A stretch of DNA of 10,228 bases from an uncultured Haloferula sp. Lineage in GTDB: Bacteria; Verrucomicrobiota; Verrucomicrobiae; Verrucomicrobiales; Akkermansiaceae. A program made the position numbers and the translations under genes. Position 1 is the stretch's first letter, and every line of letters starts with the position of its first letter. The stretch lies in the NCBI GenBank assembly GCA_946481625.1, contig CAMLOZ010000075.1, positions 1 to 10,228 of the forward strand, written 5' to 3'. This document shows, piece by piece, positions 1-6,878 of the stretch. The notes beneath the pieces were generated by a model that was not told the origin of the DNA, ran no database searches, and worked only from the letters and a program-made list of their open reading frames with translations.

Positions 1-1
1 C

Positions 2-1273
2 GAGCCCGGGCCGAAGAACAGCGTGATCGCGAAACGCTGGAAGGAAATCGTGGGGGAGATCCCGGATGCCCAAGCGTTCTCGATCTTCAGCCAGCGCGGC
101 GGGGGGTTCCGGGGCGGCGGTGACAACCTGGAGGCAATCGAGATCGAGCTGCGAGGCCCGGCCTCCGAGGTTCGGGACGATGTGGCGGAAAAGATGGAGG
201 AACTGCTGGAATCCTACCCGGGCATCGCCGATGCTTCGGCGGATGTCGGCCGGGGCCAGAACGAGCTGCACATCACGATCAAACCGGAGGGCATCGCGCT
301 CGGCTTGACCCAGGACGAACTTGCCCGGCAGGTCCGCAGCGCGTTTTTCGGGGATCAGGCCCAGCGGGTCCAGCGCGGTCGCGACGACATCCGGGTGATG
401 GTGAGACTTCCGCTGGAGGAACGGCAATCGCTCCACACGCTCGACCGGCTGCACATCCGCACGCCCGCCGGGGGGAATGCGCCATTTCACAGCGTGGCAG
501 ATGCGACCTATGTTCCGGCGCGCTCGGATATCCGCCGGATCGACGGGGCACAGGTCATCGAAGTGCGGGGCCGGCCGGTCGATGAAACGGTGAACGTGGT
601 GGAGATCGCACGGGACATCACGCCGCGGCTGGACTCGATCCTCAACGAGCATCCGGAGCTGTCCTGGCGCTTTGACGGGTATGTGGCCGAGCATGAGGAA
701 ACGACGCGGAAGACGATTTACATTTCCATCGGTCTCTTCCTTGCCCTGTACGGCCTGCTGGCGGTGCCCTTCAAATCGATGACCCAGCCGTTCATCGTGA
801 TGCTCGCGATCCCGTTCGGGATCATCGGAGCGCTGGCGGGGCACCTGGTGCGGGACATCACGCCGTCGTTCCTCTCGATTTTCGGCATGCTGGCGCTGGC
901 GGGGGTGGTGGTGAACGATTCGATCGTGCTGGTGGATTTCATCAACCAGCGGCGCGCGGAGGGCAAGGGCCTGTTCGACTCCGTGGTCGAGTCCGGGGCG
1001 AGGCGCTTCCGGCCCATCCTGCTGACCTCCCTGACCACCTTCGCGGGCCTGCTGCCCCTGATCCTGGACGACTCGATCCAGAACCAGATGCTGGTGCCGA
1101 TGGCGGTCTCGCTCGGCTTCGGCCTGCTTTTCGCAACGGCGATCACGCTGTTCCTGATCCCGGCGTCCTATCTGGTGCTGGAAGAATTCCTCGGAATGAT
1201 CCGCCGGTCATGGCAATGGTACCGCGCGCCCTTCGCGTCCGGGGAGGAACCGGAGAAAGGCGAGTTGTTATGA
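2..1273 (+). CDS. RND efflux permease, HAE1/AcrB type, C-terminal part (5' truncated by window edge)
   Basis: Inner-membrane proton-driven pump subunit of a tripartite efflux system; the substrate cannot be told from sequence. The frame is open from nt 2, so the internal GTG at 23 is not the true start; 423 codons remain of a family usually about 1,000-1,050 aa. Visible parts are a periplasmic porter/docking section (about residues 40-225) containing the family's LGLTQDELARQV-like stretch, then about five membrane helices (about residues 238-391). The diagnostic RND block is clear: GVVVNDSIVLVDFINQRR, then the ARRFRPILLTSLTTFAGLLPL stretch. A short charged tail ends in GELL. The oxidoreductase gene follows within 43 nt, so they may be co-transcribed. 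The partner adaptor and outer-membrane channel would lie outside the window. Family assignment is firm; the specific efflux role is not. Confidence 0.93.
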   Translation, partial: EPGPKNSVIAKRWKEIVGEIPDAQAFSIFSQRGGGFRGGGDNLEAIEIELRGPASEVRDDVAEKMEELLESYPGIADASADVGRGQNELHITIKPEGIALGLTQDELARQVRSAFFGDQAQRVQRGRDDIRVMVRLPLEERQSLHTLDRLHIRTPAGGNAPFHSVADATYVPARSDIRRIDGAQVIEVRGRPVDETVNVVEIARDITPRLDSILNEHPELSWRFDGYVAEHEETTRKTIYISIGLFLALYGLLAVPFKSMTQPFIVMLAIPFGIIGALAGHLVRDITPSFLSIFGMLALAGVVVNDSIVLVDFINQRRAEGKGLFDSVVESGARRFRPILLTSLTTFAGLLPLILDDSIQNQMLVPMAVSLGFGLLFATAITLFLIPASYLVLEEFLGMIRRSWQWYRAPFASGEEPEKGELL

Positions 1274-1277
1274 CCAG

Positions 1278-1305
1278 TTGCCAAGCGCGGGGATGGGTCT
1301 AAACT
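1278..1305 (+). promoter_or_regulatory. Candidate sigma70-like promoter before the oxidoreductase gene
   Basis: TTGCCA at 1278-1283 and TAAACT at 1300-1305 are separated by 16 nt. The -10-like box ends 11 nt before the ATG at 1317, so a transcript from it would have almost no leader. It would let the oxidoreductase be expressed separately from the RND gene. Weak evidence from one site only. Confidence 0.3.
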
Positions 1306-1316
1306 GCGGCACTTCC

Positions 1317-2909
1317 ATGGTCAGCCACGCTTCCGACTCCCTCCCTTCCGCCTCCCCCGACTACGATGTGGTGATCTTCGGCGGAGCCTTTTCGGGATCG
1401 GCGCTGGGCTTGCTGCTGAAACGGGCCCGCCCGGAGACACGGGTGCTCATCGTGGAGAAATCGGAAGCCTTCGACCGCAAGGTCGGCGAGTCCACCTCGG
1501 AGGTGGCAGGCTGCTTCCTCACGCGGGTGCTGGGCCTCTCCCACTACCTGGCCTGCGAACATTTCCAGAAGCACGGGTTGCGGATGTGGTTCACGACGCC
1601 GGAGAACGACTGTCCGAACTGCTGCTCGGAGATCGGGCCGAACTCGCAGGCGCGCTTTCCGACCTATCAGCTCGACCGTGCGAAGCTCGACCTGCACATG
1701 CTGGAGATGGCGGGCAGGGAGGGCTGCGAGATCCTGCGTCCGGCCACCATCAAATCCTTCGAGCTGAACGGCGCGGGGAAGAACGTGGTGGTGCTCAAGC
1801 ACGAAGGCGAAACGCGGACGATCACCGCGGGCTGGGTGGCGGATTGCTCGGGGAAGGCATCGCTGGTCGCGCGGCAACGCGGGACTTGGAAGAAGCTGGA
1901 GGATCACCCCGTGCACTCGATGTGGGTGCGATATGCCAACGTGATGACGCTGGATTCGCACGAGGCGCGGGTGAAGGCACCCTGTTTGAAGGATGGTCCC
2001 TCGGTGGCGCGGGCGAGCGCGACGAATCACCTGATGGGCCGCGGCTGGTGGTCGTGGATCATCCCGCTTTCGAACGGCGACTTTTCGGCCGGGGTGACCT
2101 GGGACGAACGGATCTTCACGCCCCCTTCGGAAGGACCTATCGGCGAACGCCTCAAGCAACACATGCTGAGCCATCCCATCGGCAAGCTGATGTTCGAAAA
2201 CGCGGAAGCCATCGAAAACGACGCCCGCATCTACAAGCATCTTCCCTACTACTCCACGGAGGTTTGCGGCGACGGCTGGATCCTCGCCGGGGATGCCGCC
2301 GGGTTCATGGACCCCCTCTACTCGCAGGGTCTGGACTACTGTGCGCACGCGACCTACTGCGCGCATAATATCATTCTGAAGGCGCTGAACGGTGAGTGCG
2401 TGAAGATGGCACTGGCCCATCACAACGAGATTTACCCGCAGTCCTACCAGCGCTGGTTCCACGGGCTCTACCGGAACAAGTACCAGTATCTCGGCGATGG
2501 GGACCTGATGCACGCGGCCTTCCTGATGGACATCGCGGCATATTTCATCGGGCCGGTGCGGGCGGTGTATGCGGACACACACCGCGAGTATTCCACGATG
2601 CCTTACAACGGCCCCGGCGGCGCGGTGTTCGCGAAGTTCATGCGCTTCTACAACCGGCGGCTCGAAACCATCGCCCGCAAGCGGCTCACCGCGGGAACCT
2701 ACGGGAAGAACAACCTCAAGCACCGCCATCTGGTGCGGGTACCCTTCGAACCGAACATGAAGGCGGTGCGGCACCTCCTCGGCGGCATGAAGGTGTGGCT
2801 GAAACTGGAGGTGGAGACGATGTTCACGAGGCCGGTGGAGGAATTGCCCGAGCCGGCGATGACTCCGACGCCAACCGCCGCGAAGACGCGGATGGCAGAG
2901 GCCCAGTAG
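1317..2909 (+). CDS. FAD-dependent oxidoreductase, tryptophan-halogenase fold
   Basis: Flavoprotein of the Trp_halogenase/FAD-monooxygenase superfamily, 530 aa from the ATG at 1317. A TTG at 1278 and an ATG at 1293 would add 13 and 8 residues. I prefer 1317 because the extra residues are not conserved-looking and a -10-like box lies just upstream. The N-terminal Rossmann dinucleotide motif is YDVVIFGGAFSGSALG (about residues 17-32), followed by RKVGEST. The halogenase hallmark WxWxIP is present as WWSWIIP (about 244-250). The second FAD motif, GDAAGFMDPLYSQGLDY, lies at about 325-341. The protein has no signal peptide and is probably cytoplasmic. Related proteins in aryl-polyene and flexirubin-like clusters are often called halogenases without proven halogenation, so a substrate should not be assumed. 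It follows the RND permease closely. Alternatives are a geranylgeranyl-reductase-like or other group A flavin monooxygenase. Confidence 0.88.
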   Translation: MVSHASDSLPSASPDYDVVIFGGAFSGSALGLLLKRARPETRVLIVEKSEAFDRKVGESTSEVAGCFLTRVLGLSHYLACEHFQKHGLRMWFTTPENDCPNCCSEIGPNSQARFPTYQLDRAKLDLHMLEMAGREGCEILRPATIKSFELNGAGKNVVVLKHEGETRTITAGWVADCSGKASLVARQRGTWKKLEDHPVHSMWVRYANVMTLDSHEARVKAPCLKDGPSVARASATNHLMGRGWWSWIIPLSNGDFSAGVTWDERIFTPPSEGPIGERLKQHMLSHPIGKLMFENAEAIENDARIYKHLPYYSTEVCGDGWILAGDAAGFMDPLYSQGLDYCAHATYCAHNIILKALNGECVKMALAHHNEIYPQSYQRWFHGLYRNKYQYLGDGDLMHAAFLMDIAAYFIGPVRAVYADTHREYSTMPYNGPGGAVFAKFMRFYNRRLETIARKRLTAGTYGKNNLKHRHLVRVPFEPNMKAVRHLLGGMKVWLKLEVETMFTRPVEELPEPAMTPTPTAAKTRMAEAQ

Positions 2910-2963
2910 CGAAGCCAGGGCCTGAAGGATGAATTGAATGAAATCGGGCGGACCTGCGTTCAA

Positions 2964-2970
2964 TATAGAT
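2964..2970 (+). promoter_or_regulatory. -10-like element before the small exported protein gene
   Basis: TATAGAT stands out in GC-rich sequence and ends 14 nt before the ATG at 2985. I see no convincing -35 at the right spacing (TTGAAT at 2934-2939 is 24 nt away). It is consistent with an own promoter and a very short leader. It also favours 2985 over the upstream TTG at 2934 as start, since transcription from it would begin after 2934. Confidence 0.25.
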
Positions 2971-2984
2971 CCATTTTGCTGCCC

Positions 2985-3512
2985 ATGAGAATCCTGCTGA
3001 TCGCGTCTCTCTCACTCATTCAGATCGCAACCTCGAGTGACGAGCGGATGATTCCGCCACAAGCGATCGTATTGAAGATTCCCGGCTTCGGAGTGGAGGC
3101 TGCGATCGAGAGTGGAGACAAGTTCGGCTTGGTGCTTTCCTTGGACGGAAAGCTGCTGACCATACCCGCTGAGGAAATCGCAGGGATTAAGGATATTCAT
3201 ACGAAAGACGCGGGCTTCCTCACTGGCGTGGGCAGTGGAGGCCCCATTCCCCAAGATCATCTCCGGACTTCGGGCTTCATCTTCTCTTTCGCCTACGGCG
3301 GATCCTACGATCACGGAAAAGAGGACGGAGATGAAGTGCGCGTCTACAAGCGCTGCAGGCTGCATTTCGGGCCTAACGGGATCTTTGAACAAATCGAAAA
3401 GCAGATACCGTTCGGCGAATTCAAGAACCAGTGGCAGCTCTTGGCGAAGCCAGCGGGCAGAGAAGAATATGACAATGGAATCGTCGATTCGGTTCAGGCA
3501 CCCATGAAATAG
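2985..3512 (+). CDS. Small exported protein of unknown function
   Basis: I do not recognise this 175-aa protein. The frame extends upstream to a TTG at 2934, but the ATG at 2985 is preferred because it opens directly on a signal peptide, MRILLIASLSLIQIATSS, with likely cleavage near residue 18. The mature part has mixed charge with several short beta-like stretches (AIVLKIPGFGVEAAIESG, FGLVLSLDGKLLTIPAEEI) and a glycine-rich middle (GVGSGGPIPQ). It has no lipobox and no later membrane helix, so a periplasmic or secreted location is inferred. Base composition differs from its neighbours: two lines inside it count 33/60 and 28/60 G+C, against 39/60 for a line near the end of the preceding gene. 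It converges on the MMPL gene with a 55-nt gap. The composition and lack of a recognisable family suggest a recently acquired or lineage-specific gene. Confidence 0.65.
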   Translation: MRILLIASLSLIQIATSSDERMIPPQAIVLKIPGFGVEAAIESGDKFGLVLSLDGKLLTIPAEEIAGIKDIHTKDAGFLTGVGSGGPIPQDHLRTSGFIFSFAYGGSYDHGKEDGDEVRVYKRCRLHFGPNGIFEQIEKQIPFGEFKNQWQLLAKPAGREEYDNGIVDSVQAPMK

Positions 3513-3567
3513 CCAACTCGTTCAGGGTTTTATAAATCGTCGCATTGGAACGATGAATCGGCACCTC

Positions 3568-5940
3568 TCACGCTTCTCCCTTCCCCCGAGCATGCCATCC
3601 CGGCAGCAGGAAGATCGAAACCGCCATGCTGAGCAGGATGCCGATGACGGCCACTTGCCCGAGGCTCACCAGCGCATCGCTCGACGAGAAGCACAGCGAG
3701 CCGAAGCCGATGACGTTCGACGCACCGCAGAAGAGGAGCGCCTTTCCGGTGCCGTTCCAGAGTTCCTTGAAGCACATGCCGGTGCGCTTGAGGGAGAGCG
3801 TGACATGGATGGCGTAATCGATGCCCGTGCCTAACAGGAGCGGCGTGGCCATGAGGTTGACGAAATTCCACTTGAGGCCGAAGAGCCGCATGACGGCGAG
3901 CATGACGACGGTGCTGACCGCCATCGCGAACAGGGCGAAGGCGACGTCCCGGAAGCGGCGGAAGATGAAGGCCATCATGCCGATCAGGAGCGCGCCCATC
4001 GGGACGAGCATCTTGCCCATGTCATCCTTCACGAGGCCGGAGATGGCGGGCTTGAAGAGGCTCCAGCCACTGAGCCAGATGCCGTCGCCGTTGAGGGCGC
4101 GGAGGCGCGGGTAGCCATCGGTGGCGGGGCCCACTTCATCGGCGGGTATCAGGGAGCCGAGGACAAGGCCGCCGCCTTTGTCGTCGCGCTGGATGAAGAG
4201 GCGCATAATCTCGCGGGCGGCGGGCGAGCCGGGGTAAAAGGAGCCGGCCTGTGAGGCGGCTTCGCCGAGCCGTTCGAGGACTTGTTTGCCGAGTGCGGTG
4301 CCTTCCTCGGTGAAGCCGGTTTCGTCGGCTTCCGCGAGCAGGCGCGGGCCTTCCTTCGAGAGGGCGAGCATCACCGGGGCATTCGCGCGCTGGCGCTCCG
4401 GATCGGGCCACCAGCCGGAGGGCAGTTCGCTTTCCAAGAGGACAGCCTCCGCCTTGCCTTTCGCGAGGCGCGACTCGGCCTCGCGGATGCGGGATAGCAT
4501 TTGCGTGTCCTCATCGGCCTCGATCACCACGCGCAGCAGCCGCGAATCGCGGTCGGGGAATTTCTCCCGCATGCGGTCGAAGGACTGCATCGCCACGCTG
4601 TTGCGGGGGCGCATGATGTTCGAATCGTAGGTCAGTCCCGGCAGTCCCAGGACGGCGAGCACCACGAGAGCCAGCGCGACCAGGGCGCCGGTGAAGATCC
4701 ACGACTTCTTCCGCCGCGGGAGCCACTTCGCCTCGTCATCGGCGGGGGCGCGATCCACGCCGAACCTCACCACCCAGGGCAGGTAGAAAACAATCATCAG
4801 CACCCCGGCGGCCACCAGCCCGTAGGCCACGATGCTGCCGAGCTGCGCCATCCCCGGCAACCCGCCGAGATTCAGCGCGAGGAAAACCACGCCGGTCGTG
4901 AGCGCGCCGCAGAGGACCGGCTTGCCGCTGGCGTGGAGCAGGGCCTTGCGGTCGTGGCCGGCCACCTTCGCCTCCTGGCAGATCACCAGCCCGTAGTCGG
5001 TCGCCAGGCCGATGAGGATTTCCGCGGAGCTGAGGGCCATGATACTAAGTTCGCCGTACATCCAGCCCGCCACCCCGAGCGCCACCGCGAAGACCAGGCA
5101 CAGGGTCACGATCAGGCCGCCCAGCAGCATCAGGCGGCGCTGCATCCACCAGAACAGGATCCCGATCAGCGTGAGGGTGAGGCCGATCGAACCGCTGAGA
5201 TCTTCCTCCATCGCCATCCCGATCTCCGAGGAGAAGACCGGCTCGCCGGTCATCTTCACCGTGAAGCCCTTCCCCTCCCCCGCTTCCCAAGCGGCAACTT
5301 TCCCGAGGACTTTCTCCACCCACTCCCCGGCCTGCCGGTAGCCATGTACCTCCTGCGGCGCGTCGATGAACACGAGGTGAGCCGTGCCATCCGCACTGGC
5401 GAAGGCGGCACTACCTTCGCCGGAGGAAGCGAGCACCTGCGCCACGGAGGGGTGGGCAAGGAAGCCGAAGGGATCGTGCGCCTGCATCGCCAGGTCCTGG
5501 CCTTCGATGGAAGTGGCGAGGTTCTCCAGCACCTCCGTCAGTTGGGCCTGCGAGTTCGCGGGCGACAGCCGCTCCGCCAGCGCTTTCGCTTCGGCGGGGT
5601 TGCCGTTGAGCCAGAGGTAGGCGAGCAGCTCCGCCAGTCCCTCCGGATCCTCCGCCCAGCGCGGTTGCCAGCGCGCCCGCTTCACCACGCCGGAGTTCTC
5701 CAGCACCTTGGCCAGCGATCGGGCGGCGGCGGAGGGCGAGGACTCGCCATCGCCTTCGACCAGCAGGATCGCCTCGTCCTCGCGGGCAAAGGCCCGGTGC
5801 TGCGCCTTCAGACCCTTCACCTCGGGGAGATCGCCGGGCAGCATCGACAGGATGTCCGTATCGAAGCGCAGGCGTGAAAGCCCGCATGCCGCCACGGCCA
5901 CTGCCGCGAGCAGCATCCCGTAGAGCCACCATTTCCGCAT
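3568..5940 (-). CDS. MMPL/RND-superfamily membrane exporter, two-module
   Basis: Inner-membrane transporter of the MMPL (hydrophobe/lipid exporter) family, 790 aa, starting MRKWWLYGM at 5940. The layout is the classic duplicated one: helix 1 (about residues 5-22), periplasmic loop (about 26-250), a helix bundle (about 251-392), helix 7 (about 414-433), a second loop (about 436-640) and a last bundle (about 645-780). Each bundle carries the expected acidic helix-4 motif: GLATDYGLVI (311-320, Asp315) and GTGIDYAIHV (704-713, Asp708), the likely proton-relay residues. This family exports lipid-like molecules such as hopanoids (HpnN), mycolates or aryl-polyene products. It is divergent from the LolA-like gene, a pairing also seen in aryl-polyene-type clusters and for HpnN-like exporters. 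The cargo is unknown. A 458-aa antisense reading frame inside it is a GC-driven shadow. Confidence 0.9.
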   Translation of the reverse strand: MRKWWLYGMLLAAVAVAACGLSRLRFDTDILSMLPGDLPEVKGLKAQHRAFAREDEAILLVEGDGESSPSAAARSLAKVLENSGVVKRARWQPRWAEDPEGLAELLAYLWLNGNPAEAKALAERLSPANSQAQLTEVLENLATSIEGQDLAMQAHDPFGFLAHPSVAQVLASSGEGSAAFASADGTAHLVFIDAPQEVHGYRQAGEWVEKVLGKVAAWEAGEGKGFTVKMTGEPVFSSEIGMAMEEDLSGSIGLTLTLIGILFWWMQRRLMLLGGLIVTLCLVFAVALGVAGWMYGELSIMALSSAEILIGLATDYGLVICQEAKVAGHDRKALLHASGKPVLCGALTTGVVFLALNLGGLPGMAQLGSIVAYGLVAAGVLMIVFYLPWVVRFGVDRAPADDEAKWLPRRKKSWIFTGALVALALVVLAVLGLPGLTYDSNIMRPRNSVAMQSFDRMREKFPDRDSRLLRVVIEADEDTQMLSRIREAESRLAKGKAEAVLLESELPSGWWPDPERQRANAPVMLALSKEGPRLLAEADETGFTEEGTALGKQVLERLGEAASQAGSFYPGSPAAREIMRLFIQRDDKGGGLVLGSLIPADEVGPATDGYPRLRALNGDGIWLSGWSLFKPAISGLVKDDMGKMLVPMGALLIGMMAFIFRRFRDVAFALFAMAVSTVVMLAVMRLFGLKWNFVNLMATPLLLGTGIDYAIHVTLSLKRTGMCFKELWNGTGKALLFCGASNVIGFGSLCFSSSDALVSLGQVAVIGILLSMAVSIFLLPGWHARGKGEA

Positions 5941-5994
5941 GCGCGGAGGGAAGAGGCTTCAGCGGGGAATGGAAAGGCGAACGTCATACAAAGC

Positions 5995-6017
5995 GTGGCT
6001 GCGGCATCCTGCCGCAG
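5995..6017 (+). repeat. REP unit 1: GTGG plus 8-bp hairpin
   Basis: GTGG at 5995-5998 is followed by stem CTGCGGCA (5999-6006), loop TCC (6007-6009) and stem TGCCGCAG (6010-6017). The stem is perfect. It lies on the side nearest the MMPL gene start. Confidence 0.75.
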
Positions 6018-6055
6018 GTATGCTTCATCGGGACGGCGCGGTTTTTCCCAGATCC

Positions 6056-6078
6056 CTGCGGCAGGATGCCGCAGCCAC
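6056..6078 (-). repeat. REP unit 2, inverted copy of unit 1
   Basis: Stem CTGCGGCA (6056-6063), loop GGA (6064-6066), stem TGCCGCAG (6067-6074), then CCAC (6075-6078). Read on the - strand this is identical to unit 1. It lies 48 nt before the LolA-like start codon. Confidence 0.75.
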
Positions 6079-6126
6079 GCGAAAAAGGCACTTGGAAGGA
6101 GGGATTTCCGCGCCTCCTATGGGGAC

Positions 6127-6756
6127 ATGCGAGTGCTGCTGGTCTTCCTTTCCCTGATCTCCCTGGCCCGGGCCGGGCTGGACGTGAAACCGCTCGAAGC
6201 CTGGATCGCCCGGCAGAAGGACCTGAAGAGCCTGGAGGCGGAATTCGTGCAGGAGCGCAAGCTGCCCTCGCTGAAGAAGCCCGTCTCCACCCCGGGACGC
6301 CTGCGGATGGAGCGGCCGGGCAAGCTGCTCTGGGAACTCGGCCAGCCGGTGAAAACCATGGCCGTATCCGACGGCGCGACGATGACCCTCGTCGATGTCG
6401 CGAAGAAGCGCGCCAAGCGGATCGATGCCGATGCGGCCGAGGCCCGGCAGTTCACCCTGCTCTCCCACAAGGCCTTCAACGACCTCGCCGGTTTCCAAGC
6501 CGCCTTCGAACTTATCGAATCCCGCGTCACCGACGGCATCTACCAGCTCACCGCCCGGCCCAAGGACAAGCAGATGCGCAAACACGTGACCTGGCTCTTC
6601 CTCGATATCGACCTCAAAACGCAGGAACTGCGGGCGCTCGATCTGGAGATGGAGGACAAATCCCGCATCCGGACCGTCTTTTCCAAGGCGAAGATCAATC
6701 CGAAGATCGATCCGGCTATTTTCCAGCCGAACCTCACCGGCTACCTGACGCGTTGA
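6127..6756 (+). CDS. LolA-like outer-membrane lipoprotein carrier family protein
   Basis: Predicted periplasmic carrier of the LolA/LolB fold, 209 aa. LolA chaperones lipoproteins across the periplasm; LolA-like paralogues beside MMPL exporters probably carry another lipid-like cargo. The start at 6127 is chosen because it begins the signal peptide MRVLLVFLSLISLARA; the frame runs further upstream to a GTG at 5995, but that stretch translates the REP repeat. Family features seen are FVQERKLPSLKKPVSTPGRLRM (about residues 40-61, the LolA-type strand followed by G-x-hydrophobic-x-x-x-RPGKLLWEL), SDGATMTLVDVAKKR (81-95), and a C-terminal PAIFQPNLTGY. There is no lipobox, so a soluble LolA-like rather than LolB-like role is inferred. 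A purine-rich GGAAGGAGGG lies at 6094-6103, too far upstream (23 nt) for a normal SD. The gene is divergent from the MMPL gene. Confidence 0.82.
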   Translation: MRVLLVFLSLISLARAGLDVKPLEAWIARQKDLKSLEAEFVQERKLPSLKKPVSTPGRLRMERPGKLLWELGQPVKTMAVSDGATMTLVDVAKKRAKRIDADAAEARQFTLLSHKAFNDLAGFQAAFELIESRVTDGIYQLTARPKDKQMRKHVTWLFLDIDLKTQELRALDLEMEDKSRIRTVFSKAKINPKIDPAIFQPNLTGYLTR

Positions 6757-6796
6757 GCGAGGCGGGCACCGATTTGTTTGCGGATTCCATGAAGCT

Positions 6797-6814
6797 CCGG
6801 TGAAAAGTCGCCGG
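6797..6814 (+). terminator. Weak hairpin after the LolA-like gene
   Basis: CCGGTGA (6797-6803), loop AAAG, TCGCCGG (6808-6814) form a 7-bp stem with one G-U pair, 40 nt past the stop codon. There is no U-run after it, so if it works as a terminator it is not a canonical intrinsic one. Confidence 0.25.
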
Positions 6815-6864
6815 TTGGGAGACAAGAACCGCATTTCCCCTTTCCGCGGGCCGGGTCTCCCCTG

Positions 6865-6870
6865 TTAGCT
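6865..6870 (+). promoter_or_regulatory. -10-like TTAGCT before the first PilT-like gene
   Basis: TTAGCT ends 8 nt before the GTG at 6879. A poor -35 candidate, TTTCCG (6841-6846), is 18 nt upstream. There is no SD before the GTG. This would give a nearly leaderless transcript; the evidence is weak. Confidence 0.22.
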
Positions 6871-6878
6871 TCGCGGGC

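Larger units (their letters stand above)
5993..6080. repeat. REP doublet (REPIN-like): two inverted 26-nt arms around a 36-nt spacer
   Basis: Arm 1 (5993-6018) and arm 2 (6055-6080) are perfect reverse complements over 26 nt, with the spacer at 6019-6054. Each arm is itself a perfect hairpin with an 8-bp stem and 3-nt loop. The tetranucleotide GTGG precedes the first hairpin and its complement CCAC follows the second. GTRG plus a short palindrome, paired head to head, is the known layout of REP elements mobilised by REP-associated tyrosine transposases (RAYTs). No transposase gene is in the window. It sits in the 186-bp gap between the divergent MMPL and LolA-like genes, so it may also affect their transcripts. 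Confidence 0.8.

Noticed and set aside
1299..2963. 554-codon open frame on the - strand opposite the oxidoreductase
   Set aside because: The + strand protein has clear FAD and WxWxIP motifs. The antisense product is rich in His, Arg, Pro and Val without any domain, a typical high-GC shadow.
2934..2984. TTG start for the small exported protein
   Set aside because: It would put 17 residues before a clean signal peptide, and the -10-like box lies downstream of it.
3513..3567. Terminator in the convergent gap
   Set aside because: Only a 5-bp ATCGT/ACGAT pairing with a 9-nt loop is visible and no T-run follows, so it is too weak to call.
4501..5877. 458-codon open frame on the + strand opposite the MMPL gene
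   Set aside because: The - strand frame encodes a complete two-module transporter. The antisense translation is low-complexity (His, Arg, Gln rich) with no membrane or domain pattern.
6000..6080. Intrinsic terminator for the MMPL or LolA-like genes from the palindrome
   Set aside because: The gap is between divergent starts, so no transcript of either gene ends there. The nested GTGG hairpins fit a REP doublet better.
5995..6126. N-terminal extension of the LolA-like protein to a GTG at 5995
   Set aside because: This stretch translates the REP repeat, and it would bury the signal peptide that starts at 6127.
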